Source: CAJBVG01 sp943371235 (lineage in GTDB: Bacteria; Bacteroidota; Bacteroidia; Sphingobacteriales; Sphingobacteriaceae). Taken from it: a DNA stretch of 64,000 bases. This document shows, piece by piece, positions 8,305 through 16,812 of the stretch (the stretch's first letter is position 1; the number at the start of each line of letters is the position of its first letter). A program made the translations under genes and the position numbers. Under the pieces are notes generated by a model. That model had not been told where the DNA came from, did no database searches, and worked only from the letters and a program-made list of their open reading frames with translations. The stretch covers positions 40,380 through 104,379 of the forward strand of contig CALRTZ010000003.1 of the NCBI GenBank assembly GCA_943371235.1, written 5' to 3'.

Positions 8305-9842
8305 CTTACCTGCCAGGTATCCCTGTCTAAACTCCTGTAATTAATAGCTTCCGCAAGGTGCTCCAGTTCTATGTTTGTTGATTTTTCTAAATCGGCAATG
8401 GTGCGTGCTACTTTTAAAATGCGATCGTACGCACGAGCAGATAGGCCAAGTTTTTCCATTGCATTTTTTAACATTGCATTTCCATCTTCGTTAATGATGC
8501 AAATACTTCGAACTTTTTTAGGACTCATTTGCGCATTGCAATGCACTAATTTATTTTCCTTAAATCGCTCCGATTGTATCTTTCGTGCTTCTATTACTCG
8601 AGCACGTATATCAGCACTTTTTTCTGAAACTTTTTTAGTTGATAATTCATTAAAACCAACGGGAGTAACTTCAATGTGTATGTCTATACGATCTAACAAT
8701 GGCCCCGATACTTTATTCAAATATTTTTGCACATTGCCGGGTCCGCAACTGCAGTCTTTAGTTGGATGATTAAAGTACCCACATGGGCATGGGTTCATTG
8801 ATGCAACCAACATAAAACTGGCAGGATATTCTATAGAAAAGCGCGCCCTCGAAATGGTTACTCTGCGCTCTTCTAATGGTTGGCGCATTACCTCCAATAC
8901 TTGGCGTTTAAATTCTGGGAGTTCATCTAAAAATAATACACCGTGGTGCGCTAAAGAAATTTCTCCAGGTTGCGGAAATCCTCCGCCGCCCACTAATGCT
9001 ACATCGGATATGGTATGGTGCGGAGATCTAAATGGCCTTGTAGAAATTAAGGCATCACTGCTTTTTAATTTCCCTGCTACCGAATGTATTTTGGTAGTTT
9101 CTAATGCTTCTGATAAACTTAATGGAGGCAGTATGGTGGCTAAGCGTTTTGCAAGCATGGTTTTACCTGCGCCGGGTGGACCAATAAGTATCAGATTGTG
9201 TCCGCCTGCGGCTGCAATTTCCATTGCTCGCTTAATGTTCTCCTGCCCTTTTACATCAGAAAAATCGGTGTCGAAATTTTCTGCTCTCGCAAAAAACTCG
9301 TCGCGTGTATCTAATTTATAAGGCTCAAACTCTTTCGCACCAGTTAAAAAGGCTACGACCTCTGAAATGTTTTCCATTCCAAAAACTTTCAATCCTCCAA
9401 CAATTGCAGCTTCTCTTACATTTTTTTGAGGAAGTATAAATCCCTCAAACCCTCTCTTCTTCGCTTCAATTGCTATTGGCAAGGCTCCTTTAATGGCTTT
9501 CAAACTTCCATCTAAAGAAAGTTCTCCCATCATTAAATATGTATCTAGTTTTTCTGTTGGAATTTGTTCACTAGCGGCGAGTATGCCCACTGCAATGGTT
9601 AAGTCGTATGCCGATCCTTCCTTTCTAATGTCTGCCGGCGCCATGTTTACCACAATCTTCATCCTTGGCATCACCAATCCTACATGTTTTAAAGCCGACT
9701 CTATTCTGAGATTGCTCTCCTTCACCGCACTGTCTGGCAACCCTACTAAATGGTAATCTACGCCCGTTACAATGTTTACCTCTACCGTAATGAGAATTGC
9801 GTTCACCCCGTGTACTGCACTTCCATAAGTTTTCACTAACAT
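8301..9842 (-). CDS. YifB/ComM-family Mg-chelatase-like AAA+ ATPase
   Basis: 513-residue member of the YifB family. ComM, its studied relative, is a hexameric helicase promoting branch migration during natural transformation. The protein has an N-terminal Lon-protease-like fold domain (about 1-170, with GLPDSAVKES and GELSLDG). The AAA+ Mg-chelatase module follows, with Walker A GPPGAGKT at 221-228 and Walker B LFLDELPEF. The C-terminal part holds a four-cysteine zinc-ribbon-like stretch (CPCGYF...CSCGPG) and the AYDRILKVARTIADLE helix bundle. It stands alone on the minus strand, with no competence genes nearby. Confidence 0.93.
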   Translation of the reverse strand: MLVKTYGSAVHGVNAILITVEVNIVTGVDYHLVGLPDSAVKESNLRIESALKHVGLVMPRMKIVVNMAPADIRKEGSAYDLTIAVGILAASEQIPTEKLDTYLMMGELSLDGSLKAIKGALPIAIEAKKRGFEGFILPQKNVREAAIVGGLKVFGMENISEVVAFLTGAKEFEPYKLDTRDEFFARAENFDTDFSDVKGQENIKRAMEIAAAGGHNLILIGPPGAGKTMLAKRLATILPPLSLSEALETTKIHSVAGKLKSSDALISTRPFRSPHHTISDVALVGGGGFPQPGEISLAHHGVLFLDELPEFKRQVLEVMRQPLEERRVTISRARFSIEYPASFMLVASMNPCPCGYFNHPTKDCSCGPGNVQKYLNKVSGPLLDRIDIHIEVTPVGFNELSTKKVSEKSADIRARVIEARKIQSERFKENKLVHCNAQMSPKKVRSICIINEDGNAMLKNAMEKLGLSARAYDRILKVARTIADLEKSTNIELEHLAEAINYRSLDRDTWQVS

Positions 9843-9880
9843 GCTGTAAAACTAAGTGGCAGTGTTCATTTACTCAACTG

Positions 9881-9966
9881 CATATATGCAGGTTTTTTTA
9901 TGCAGGATGATAGATAGTGGATGATAAATAGTGGATGATATATGCAGGATGATATATGCAGTTTTT
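9881..9966. repeat. GGATGATA / TATATGCAG word repeat
   Basis: Between the comM-like gene and the glycosyltransferase gene, the words GGATGATA, TAGTGGATGATA and ATATATGCAG alternate head to tail. The last copy runs into the stop codon region of the glycosyltransferase gene. Nothing else is visible here. Confidence 0.65.
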
Positions 9967-11926
9967 ACTCCGTTTCTAACAAGGTTTTCAACTCTTCCAT
10001 TTCTTCTTCCGACTCTGGAATAATTTGCAAAGAATCTACTACTACATAATTTCTGGCAATGCCTCGCAATACAACCGAATTGAAAATACCAACAGTGTCT
10101 GAAGCTGGAACTTTGCCGCGCCTTACCATCAAACCTCCAATAAAACGGAAGTAATTATGCATGTAGGGTTTCAACGTACCATCTGCTAAAAATGAATATT
10201 TAAATTTCTTAGGCTTCGGAACGATACTTGCTAAAAAAATACTCTCCCCTAAATTTAATTGCGATGGTTTTTTGTTGAAATAAAAATGTGCTGCCTCTGT
10301 AATTCCGTAAACATTAGGTGCCCACTCAATAATATTTAAATACACTTCGTACATTCTTTGTTTAGAAGTAAGTCTATTGTTTTCGATCAACCAAACAATA
10401 ATCATTTCCTCTAGTTTACGCGCCACCGTTTTGTTTCTGCTCAAGAAAACATTTTTTACCAATTGCATAGAAATCGTACTCCCTCCGCGCTTAAATCTTT
10501 TTGCTACAAAGTTGGTCGCAATCGATTGGCGAAAGGCTTCTTCGTAAAATCCTCTATGGCTAAAAAACAAAGGGTCTTCTGTGGTGAGTAATGCATTTTT
10601 TATATTATCGGATATTTGCTCGTATGGTGTGTAGTTAGGATTTGAAGGCCCTACATAAATGGAACGTGCAGCATAACCCACTTCATACGGTACATGTACA
10701 AAATCCGAATTCATTTTTTGCAAATTCGTTTCTCCAAATTTTACAATTGTGAAGCTATTTTTTGTTAAGCCCGAATTAAATTTACACTTCCAAGGTGATA
10801 ACTCATCTAAATAAAAGTTTAAATGATAACCAAGTTTTCCTTGCACTTGCAAGCCTTCTAGCGTAGCGAATAATCCTTGAGGAAATGAATTGAAAAAATC
10901 TTGTGCAGGCATCTCCTCAATATCAAACTTCAACTCGTATATTTTTGATGGCGAAATGGTGTACTTAATATACGGCCTCGCTTTTATCATGCCTAAATAC
11001 GCCACAGAAGAACTATCAATAGAAATAGATTTCTCTCCGATAAACATATTGCAATCGATAGAAGCTATATCTACGACAACATCTTTTTGTGCTATTCTCG
11101 GATGGTTTACGGTTAAATTTTTTAATGCCCAATTACCAAAAATACGAAGTTCACCAGAGGCATATTCAATATTATCCATGCGTGTAGAAACCGTATCAAA
11201 ACTTAATTTCAATCCGAATTTTTGTTCTAAATAAGGCAGCTCTACTTTTTTGTTATCAGCAAAAAAACGAACGTTTAATTTTTTATCTGATGGATACAAC
11301 TGCCCTTCCATGTGCCATACCGATTCGTTGTTATTTAAAATTAAGGTTGAATTTAATTGATGATCATTTATCGAAATAGAATTTGCATTAATGGTAAATG
11401 CATGTTCCTCATCCACCACATTTAAACGATAATTGGTAATCGACATGTTGTTGGGAACTTTGTATAAAAGTTCGTTAATCAAATTATCGGCAAGGTTTGC
11501 TAAATCAACACCCGATTGATCTTTTTTAACTGTGTCTTTGGGTGTTTTATTTTTCAATAAAAAATCGAAATTACGCTTCCCATTTTTATTGATAATGTTT
11601 AATACGGCATTGGATGAAATTAATTCGTCGATTTTTACATTGCCAATAAATAATGGAAAAATTGCAACACTAACTTTAAACTGATTAATTCGGATAAGTG
11701 TATCGGCACTATCGGGAACTACACTTATATTTTTAAATTCAACAGTACTTAGTCCTACAAATCCTGCTTTTTCTATTTTTATAGTTAGTTGATGTTTGCG
11801 TTTTTCAGAAGCGATTACCCTATCAATTACTTTTTCCAAAATACTTTGGCGAAATGCAATCATCAATATAAAAGACAAGAGCAGAACCCCCAAAAACACA
11901 TAAATTGCAATTCGTAATTTTTTCAT
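9965..11926 (-). CDS. AsmA-like protein with C-terminal GT51 peptidoglycan glycosyltransferase domain
   Basis: 653 residues. A membrane anchor lies near 6-24, followed by a long beta-rich region (about 50-390) that resembles AsmA-type lipid-bridge proteins. A glycosyltransferase-51 domain follows, with TTEDPLFFSHRG (catalytic Glu at E450) and RGGSTISMQLVKNVFLSR. Later conserved helices include YLNIIEWAPNVYGI and GESIFLASI. GT51 enzymes polymerise lipid II into glycan strands. There is no transpeptidase domain, so this is a monofunctional glycosyltransferase like MtgA but with a large extra N-terminal part. It is divergent from a small lipoprotein gene. Its substrate role is well supported; the function of the AsmA-like region is unknown. 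Confidence 0.85.
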   Translation of the reverse strand: MKKLRIAIYVFLGVLLLSFILMIAFRQSILEKVIDRVIASEKRKHQLTIKIEKAGFVGLSTVEFKNISVVPDSADTLIRINQFKVSVAIFPLFIGNVKIDELISSNAVLNIINKNGKRNFDFLLKNKTPKDTVKKDQSGVDLANLADNLINELLYKVPNNMSITNYRLNVVDEEHAFTINANSISINDHQLNSTLILNNNESVWHMEGQLYPSDKKLNVRFFADNKKVELPYLEQKFGLKLSFDTVSTRMDNIEYASGELRIFGNWALKNLTVNHPRIAQKDVVVDIASIDCNMFIGEKSISIDSSSVAYLGMIKARPYIKYTISPSKIYELKFDIEEMPAQDFFNSFPQGLFATLEGLQVQGKLGYHLNFYLDELSPWKCKFNSGLTKNSFTIVKFGETNLQKMNSDFVHVPYEVGYAARSIYVGPSNPNYTPYEQISDNIKNALLTTEDPLFFSHRGFYEEAFRQSIATNFVAKRFKRGGSTISMQLVKNVFLSRNKTVARKLEEMIIVWLIENNRLTSKQRMYEVYLNIIEWAPNVYGITEAAHFYFNKKPSQLNLGESIFLASIVPKPKKFKYSFLADGTLKPYMHNYFRFIGGLMVRRGKVPASDTVGIFNSVVLRGIARNYVVVDSLQIIPESEEEMEELKTLLETE

Positions 11927-12015
11927 AATAGCAAACCAATAGGTGAAATTACTCGTTATTGATTAATAACAAAGAAAAAATTACACATTGGCACGAACTT
12001 AGCTATTGAATAAGT

Positions 12016-12414
12016 ATGAAATATTTAAAAATTAGTCTATTATTAATTACACTGATAGCTGTATTTATAAGCGCATGCAAGGATGATCCTATTGAACCAC
12101 AAGACAAAGAATTGCCTGTAATCACAAAAATATACCCAAGTATTACACATCAATCGTATGATTTTGGCGACACCGCCTTTTTTAGCATAAAATTTAAAGA
12201 TAACCAGCAATTAGCAAGCGTTTCGCTGCGCTTGTATTTAGAAACAGAGGAGGAAATCTTATTTACGGCAAAAAGTCCTGCTGCTGATTCGGCAAGAATC
12301 GACACCTTTGTTATAATGAATGATTTACGTTTTAGCGACCTCGATTTTACGATAAAAGCTGTAGACGCGGCGGGCAATGTAGCCTTACAAAGTAGCCATA
12401 TTCATTTAAGATAA
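12016..12414 (+). CDS. Small lipoprotein with Ig-like domain (DUF4625-like)
   Basis: 132 residues starting with a lipoprotein signal peptide. The hydrophobic run LLLITLIAVFISAC places the modified cysteine at about residue 21. The rest looks like one Ig-like beta-sandwich, with ITKIYP, FKDNQQLASVSLRLYL and a final FTIKAVDAAGNVALQSSHIHLR, as in DUF4625-type outer-membrane lipoproteins of Bacteroidota. No catalytic residues are visible. It is divergent from the GT51 gene and precedes mrp by about 70 bases. Confidence 0.75.
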   Translation: MKYLKISLLLITLIAVFISACKDDPIEPQDKELPVITKIYPSITHQSYDFGDTAFFSIKFKDNQQLASVSLRLYLETEEEILFTAKSPAADSARIDTFVIMNDLRFSDLDFTIKAVDAAGNVALQSSHIHLR

Positions 12415-12459
12415 GCCACAAATTTTGAAACAATTGCCTCAGCCTTTGGGTTCTTTTGG

Positions 12460-12467
12460 TACATTTG
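12460..12467 (+). promoter_or_regulatory. Candidate -7 promoter element for mrp
   Basis: TACATTTG fits TAnnTTTG and lies 16 bases before the mrp start codon, implying a very short leader. No convincing -33 element was found. Confidence 0.4.
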
Positions 12468-12483
12468 CAGCACAAATTTTGTT

Positions 12484-13563
12484 ATGTACACTAAAGAAGA
12501 AGTATTAAAGGCATTGAGCCACGTTGAAGAGCCAGATTTGGGTAAAGATTTGGTAACGTTAAATATGATTGAAGATGTAAAAATTAACGATCAAGAAATA
12601 TCATTTACCGTAATTTTAACCACCCCGGCTTGCCCATTAAAAGAACTCATACACAATGCATGTGTAAATGCTATCCATCATTTCATTAGCAAAGAGGCTG
12701 TTGTTAAAATAAACATGACCTCTAGAGTTACGCAGAAAGAGGGTTCTAAAAATTTCCCAAACATTAAGAACATTATATTAGTTGCCTCGGGAAAAGGAGG
12801 AGTTGGAAAATCAACTGTAGCCGTAAATTTAGCCATTGGCTTAAGTAAACAAGGCGCTAAAGTAGGTTTAATTGATGCCGATATTTATGGACCTTCTATA
12901 CCAATGATGTTCCATTTAGAAGGTGCAAGACCTGCGGCAGAAAAAGTAGGAGAGAAAGTAAGTTTAATGCCGATTGAAAAATACGGTGTAAAATTATTGT
13001 CGATTGGATTTTTTACAGACCCAAACCAAGCCATTCCTTGGAGAGGACCCATGGTGACAACCGCTTTGCGCCAGTTGTTCCAAGATGCTAATTGGGGTGA
13101 ATTAGATTATTTAATTGTAGATACGCCTCCAGGTACCGGTGATGTACACATTACTTTAGCACAAAATTTCCCGATAACTGGTGCTGTTATTGTAACTACA
13201 CCGCAAAATGTAGCTTTGGCAGATACACGTAAAGGCATTTCGATGTTTAAAATGCAAGGCATTAATGTGCCTATTTTAGGGATTGTAGAAAACATGGCTT
13301 ACTTCATTCCAGAAGAATTGCCAGATAATAAGTACTATTTATTTGGTAAAGAAGGAGGCAGAAAATTAGCACAGCAAATAGATGTAGCCTTTTTAGGTGA
13401 AATTCCGTTGGTGCAAGCAGTTGGCCAAGCGGGTGAAATTGGGGAGCCTATTATTTTAAATGACGAGCACCCGACTGCGAAAGCTTTTGAGACTATCTCT
13501 TCGAAAGTAGCGCAACAAGTGGCTATATTAAATGCAGGAATGGCTGAAACAGTTCTTAATTAG
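12484..13563 (+). CDS. Mrp/ApbC-family Fe-S cluster carrier P-loop ATPase
   Basis: 359 residues. An N-terminal MIP18/DUF59 domain (about 1-80, with TTPACPLKELI) is followed by a ParA/MinD-like ATPase domain with a deviant Walker A ASGKGGVGKST (101-111) and the VDTPPGTGDVHITL segment. The family binds and transfers Fe-S clusters. In many members a CxxC pair follows ENMSYF. Here the equivalent region reads ENMAYFIPEELPDNKYY and has no cysteine, so cluster binding would need other ligands, perhaps C50 or C60 of the N-terminal domain. It is followed 41 bases later by a NifU-like gene, which fits a shared role in Fe-S assembly. Confidence 0.92.
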   Translation: MYTKEEVLKALSHVEEPDLGKDLVTLNMIEDVKINDQEISFTVILTTPACPLKELIHNACVNAIHHFISKEAVVKINMTSRVTQKEGSKNFPNIKNIILVASGKGGVGKSTVAVNLAIGLSKQGAKVGLIDADIYGPSIPMMFHLEGARPAAEKVGEKVSLMPIEKYGVKLLSIGFFTDPNQAIPWRGPMVTTALRQLFQDANWGELDYLIVDTPPGTGDVHITLAQNFPITGAVIVTTPQNVALADTRKGISMFKMQGINVPILGIVENMAYFIPEELPDNKYYLFGKEGGRKLAQQIDVAFLGEIPLVQAVGQAGEIGEPIILNDEHPTAKAFETISSKVAQQVAILNAGMAETVLN

Positions 13564-13581
13564 AATTGTTATAAATAATAT

Positions 13582-13589
13582 TAACTTTG
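13582..13589 (+). promoter_or_regulatory. Candidate -7 promoter element for the NifU-like gene
   Basis: TAACTTTG fits TAnnTTTG and lies 15 bases before the start codon of the NifU-like gene. The gene may therefore have its own promoter as well as read-through from mrp. Confidence 0.4.
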
Positions 13590-13604
13590 TAAAAAACAAT
13601 TCAA

Positions 13605-13901
13605 ATGAGCCAAGTAAACACAGAATTAATCGAGCGCATAGAAGCAGCGTTAGACCAAATAAGACCATACTTAGAAGCAGATGGTGGTAACGTTGCGTTA
13701 CAAGAAGTAACTGAAGACATGGTAGTAAAGTTAAAGCTATTAGGCGCTTGCGGTACTTGCCCAATGAGCATCATGACCTTAAAGGCGGGTGTTGAGCAAG
13801 CATTGAAACGTTCTATTCCAGAAATTAATTCGGTTGAAGCCATCAATATTACAGATATGGACGATCCGAATGCAGTTTTACCTGAAAGACTAAGAAGCTA
13901 A
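13605..13901 (+). CDS. NifU-like Fe-S scaffold protein (NfuA C-terminal type)
   Basis: 98-residue single-domain member of the NifU C-terminal (Nfu) family, which carries a bridging [4Fe-4S] cluster between two subunits and hands it to apoproteins. The conserved core is visible: IRPYLEADGGNVAL near 19-32, then the cluster-binding CGTCPMSIMTLK, with C49 and C52 forming the CxxC. No A-type N-terminal domain is present, so it is the short form. It lies 41 bases after mrp, and the two probably act in one Fe-S delivery pathway. Confidence 0.93.
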   Translation: MSQVNTELIERIEAALDQIRPYLEADGGNVALQEVTEDMVVKLKLLGACGTCPMSIMTLKAGVEQALKRSIPEINSVEAINITDMDDPNAVLPERLRS

Positions 13902-13937
13902 AAACAACGTTTCTGCTTTATTCAATAATTAAGTATT

Positions 13938-14588
13938 ATGATTAAAAAGCTTTTTTTCTTGCTGATAATTTTATCGGCAATGTGTATTGCCAATGCAAAT
14001 GCGCAAGAAAAGAAGCTTATACAATTCTCTGGTATAGTAATACACGCGGACAGTTTAGAGCCGCTCCCATTTGTAAACATCATTAATATTTCTAGAAATT
14101 ATAAAGGCACGTATACAGATATGCGTGGCTTTTTTTCATTGGTAGTAAGTGTAGGCGATACCATACAAATTTCATCCTTAGGATATAAAAAGCAAGAGTT
14201 AATAATTCCGAAAGATTTAGTGAATAATACCTTGAGTGCTATTTTTAAATTAAAGATGGATGCGATTGATTTGCCAATGATTTATATTTTCCCGTATGCA
14301 ACTATTGAACAGTTTAAGCAAGCATTTATAAAACTACGTTTGCCCGATGATGATTTAATGATTGCACAGAAAAACTTAGATGCTAGTTTAATGATGGCAA
14401 TGAGTTCAGCAATGGCATGGGATGGCACACAAAATACACGCTATTATTTCCAGCAACAGTCTGAAAAGCTATACTGGCGAGGCCAAGAGCGATACAACCC
14501 CCTATTAGATGTAGTAAAAATAAATCAGTTTATTCGTTTACTCGGCGAAGGGAAAATTAGTTTGAAGAACGAGAAAAAAGATGAGTAA
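13938..14588 (+). CDS. Exported protein with CarboxypepD_reg-like domain
   Basis: 216 residues with a signal peptide (hydrophobic run LFFLLIILSAMCIANANA, probable cleavage near 22). A carboxypeptidase-regulatory-like beta-sandwich follows at about 28-105, marked by SGIVIHADSLEPLPFVNI, YTDMRGFFSLVV and GDTIQISSLGYKKQEL. In Bacteroidota this domain usually caps TonB-dependent transporters, but here it is free-standing. The C-terminal half has no recognised family. It follows the NifU-like gene by 36 bases and faces def, with a small TGCAAATG-type hairpin in between. Function unknown. Confidence 0.75.
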   Translation: MIKKLFFLLIILSAMCIANANAQEKKLIQFSGIVIHADSLEPLPFVNIINISRNYKGTYTDMRGFFSLVVSVGDTIQISSLGYKKQELIIPKDLVNNTLSAIFKLKMDAIDLPMIYIFPYATIEQFKQAFIKLRLPDDDLMIAQKNLDASLMMAMSSAMAWDGTQNTRYYFQQQSEKLYWRGQERYNPLLDVVKINQFIRLLGEGKISLKNEKKDE

Positions 14589-14621
14589 ATGTGCAAATGC
14601 GATAATGTGCATATTTACGCA

Positions 14622-15200
14622 TTATCTACGTTTTTTTGCAGCAGGATACTTCATTTTATAATCTGGTTTTACCAAACCCTTCGTAATAGCATCTAATTTT
14701 TTAGCGATTAATCTTTTCTTGATAGGTGAAATTTTATCGATAAATAATTTCCCTTCAATGTGATCGTATTCATGTTGAATAATACGCGCCAAAATTCCGT
14801 TATAATCTTCTTCGTGTGCTACGAAGTTTTCATCCACATATTTTATTTTAATATTTGACAAACGATTTACGTCTTCTCTAATTTCAGGGATGCTTAAACA
14901 GCCTTCATTGAAAGGCCATTCTTTACCACTCTCATCAATGATATAAGCATTGATAAAAATCTTTTTAAAACTCTTTAGTTCCGGTTTATCCTCATCGTCA
15001 TCGTCAAAAGGAGAAGCATCAACAATAAACAAACGAATATCTAGGCCAACTTGAGGAGCAGCCAAGCCAACACCACGAGCGTGGTACATGGTTTCGAACA
15101 TGTCGGCAATTAATTGTTTTAAATTCGGATACTCTTTATCGATATCAACACTAACTTTTCTGAGTACGGGATCGCCGTATGCGATAATAGGTAAAATCAT
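14622..15200 (-). CDS. def: Peptide deformylase
   Basis: Removes the N-formyl group from nascent proteins, using Fe(II) or Zn. The three diagnostic motifs are intact in 192 residues: GVGLAAPQVG at 43-52, EGCLSIP at 99-105 (metal ligand C101), and QHEYDHIEG with HEYDH at 143-147. An acidic insertion (DDDDEDKPE) near 66-74 is a common feature in Bacteroidota. The C-terminus is basic. It lies 6 bases downstream of ruvX in the same direction, so the two are translated from one transcript. Confidence 0.97.
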   Translation of the reverse strand: MILPIIAYGDPVLRKVSVDIDKEYPNLKQLIADMFETMYHARGVGLAAPQVGLDIRLFIVDASPFDDDDEDKPELKSFKKIFINAYIIDESGKEWPFNEGCLSIPEIREDVNRLSNIKIKYVDENFVAHEEDYNGILARIIQHEYDHIEGKLFIDKISPIKKRLIAKKLDAITKGLVKPDYKMKYPAAKKRR

Positions 15201-15206
15201 ATTTCT

Positions 15207-15620
15207 TTATTGGTTCATCGACATGTAAGATTGCAAGATAATGGTTGCGCTTACGGTATCAATTAGTTCTTTACTTTGACGGTTTTTTTTATTCATTCCA
15301 CTTTGAGCGATTACTTGCGAGGCCATTTTCGAAGTAAATCGTTCATCTATTCTTTTAATATTGATATTGGGAAACGCGACTTTTATTTTATCTATTTCCT
15401 TATTTATCAGAGCTGCCGATTGCGAGGGAGTGTTATCCATTTGCTTTGGTTCTCCGACAATTAGCAATTCTACTTCTTCTTTTTGGAAGTAATCTTTTAA
15501 AAAAGAGACTAATTCCTGCGTTGGGATTGTATTTAATGCCGTAGCGATAATTCGCATTGGATCGGTAACTGCAATACCTGTTCTTTTGGCACCTACATCG
15601 AGTGCTAACCATCTTCCCAT
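15207..15620 (-). CDS. ruvX: Putative pre-16S rRNA nuclease / Holliday junction resolvase RuvX (YqgF)
   Basis: 137 residues with an RNase H-like fold. It shows the opening LALDVGAKRTGIAVTDPM with its catalytic Asp, VGEPKQMDNTPSQSA in the middle, and DERFTSKMA near 95. Family members mature the 5' end of 16S rRNA and have been proposed as Holliday junction resolvases. It is divergent from holB and precedes def by 6 bases. Confidence 0.93.
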   Translation of the reverse strand: MGRWLALDVGAKRTGIAVTDPMRIIATALNTIPTQELVSFLKDYFQKEEVELLIVGEPKQMDNTPSQSAALINKEIDKIKVAFPNINIKRIDERFTSKMASQVIAQSGMNKKNRQSKELIDTVSATIILQSYMSMNQ

Positions 15621-15624
15621 AATG

Positions 15625-15632
15625 CAAAGATA
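15625..15632 (-). promoter_or_regulatory. Candidate -7 promoter element for ruvX-def
   Basis: On the minus strand TATCTTTG fits TAnnTTTG and ends 4 bases before the ruvX ATG, so the transcript would be leaderless or nearly so. A -33 TTG at standard spacing is not obvious. Confidence 0.45.
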
Positions 15633-15670
15633 AGGGATGAAAACGAATTTTAAATTTTATAAATTGCGGC

Positions 15671-16786
15671 ATGTTATTTAAAGAGATTCCCGGACATACG
15701 GAAGTAAAGGAAAGGTTGATTCGGTCTATAAATGAAGAGCGCGTTAGTCATGCGCAATTATTTCTAGGACAGAGTGGTAGCGGATCTTTAGCTATGGCTG
15801 TAGCATACGCTCAATATTTAAACTGCACGAATAGAGTAGAGAACGATTCATGCGGAGAGTGCTCCTCATGCAGGAAATATCAGAAATTAATACACCCCGA
15901 TTTGCATTTTAGTTATCCATTTATAGCTAAGAAGCCGGAAGATGTGAGCACTGTTTACATCAAAGAGTGGAGAGAAGCATTAACGAAGCATCCTTATATG
16001 GATTTGCAAGAGTGGATGGATGCTTTAGAAGCAGAAAACAAACAACCGAACATAAACATTGCCGAGTGCCACGATATTATTAAGAGGCTTACGTATAAAG
16101 CGTACGAGGCAGAATACAAAGTATTAATCATGTGGTTGCCAGAATATTTAGGAGTAACCGGTAATACCTTGTTGAAATTAATTGAAGAACCCCCAGAGAA
16201 AACCTTGTTTATATTGGTAGCGGAGCAATACGACCAGATATTAAATACCATACTTTCAAGAACACAACTTATTAAAATTAATAGGTTTAGTGATGAGGAG
16301 ATAAAAGAGCATTTATTGAGCCTAGGTTGCGAAGAGCAAGCGGCGGCGAGGTATGCATATTTAGCAGATGGTAGTATGCAAGCAGGAATTAATTTAATGA
16401 GCCAAGAAGAAAATAATTTGGAAGAATTGTTTGTGCAATGGTTTAGGTTATGTTATGGAAAAAGGGGAATTGAAATACAGGGTTTAATTGAACAAATAGC
16501 CCCGGCTTCTTTTGGAAGAGAGAATCAAAAAAATATGTTGCGTTTTGGTTTACAAGTAATTAGAGATTGTTTAACGCACAATGCATCGGCATCGGAAATT
16601 ATACGATTTGAGAGTAAACATTTTGAGATAGCAAAAATGGCATCCATTTTAAACATGGAAAATGCCAGTTATATCATAGATGATATTGAGAAGGCTATAT
16701 ACCATATTGAGCGTAATGCGAACGCTAAAATTGTATTTTTAGACCTTTCCGTACAAGTTATGAGGGATTTGCAAAGAAAAATGTAA
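15671..16786 (+). CDS. holB: DNA polymerase III delta prime subunit (DnaX-like clamp-loader ATPase)
   Basis: 371 residues. The clamp-loader subunit helps open the sliding clamp and load it on DNA. The degenerate P-loop (LFLGQSGSGSLAMAVAYA, lacking a canonical GKT) and the four-cysteine zinc module (NCTNRVENDSC, CGECSSC) are typical of delta prime, not of the tau/gamma ATPase. The sensor-1-like segment ILSRTQLIKINRF follows. The helical C-terminal third is as expected. It is divergent from ruvX and followed 26 bases later by the PSP1 gene, a neighbour it keeps in many bacteria. Confidence 0.9.
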   Translation: MLFKEIPGHTEVKERLIRSINEERVSHAQLFLGQSGSGSLAMAVAYAQYLNCTNRVENDSCGECSSCRKYQKLIHPDLHFSYPFIAKKPEDVSTVYIKEWREALTKHPYMDLQEWMDALEAENKQPNINIAECHDIIKRLTYKAYEAEYKVLIMWLPEYLGVTGNTLLKLIEEPPEKTLFILVAEQYDQILNTILSRTQLIKINRFSDEEIKEHLLSLGCEEQAAARYAYLADGSMQAGINLMSQEENNLEELFVQWFRLCYGKRGIEIQGLIEQIAPASFGRENQKNMLRFGLQVIRDCLTHNASASEIIRFESKHFEIAKMASILNMENASYIIDDIEKAIYHIERNANAKIVFLDLSVQVMRDLQRKM

Positions 16787-16812
16787 ATTCGCATTAATTA
16801 AATTTTATAAAT

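Noticed and set aside
8854..9321. 155-codon ORF antisense to the comM-like gene
   Set aside because: Shadow of conserved AAA+ motifs; no homology features of its own.
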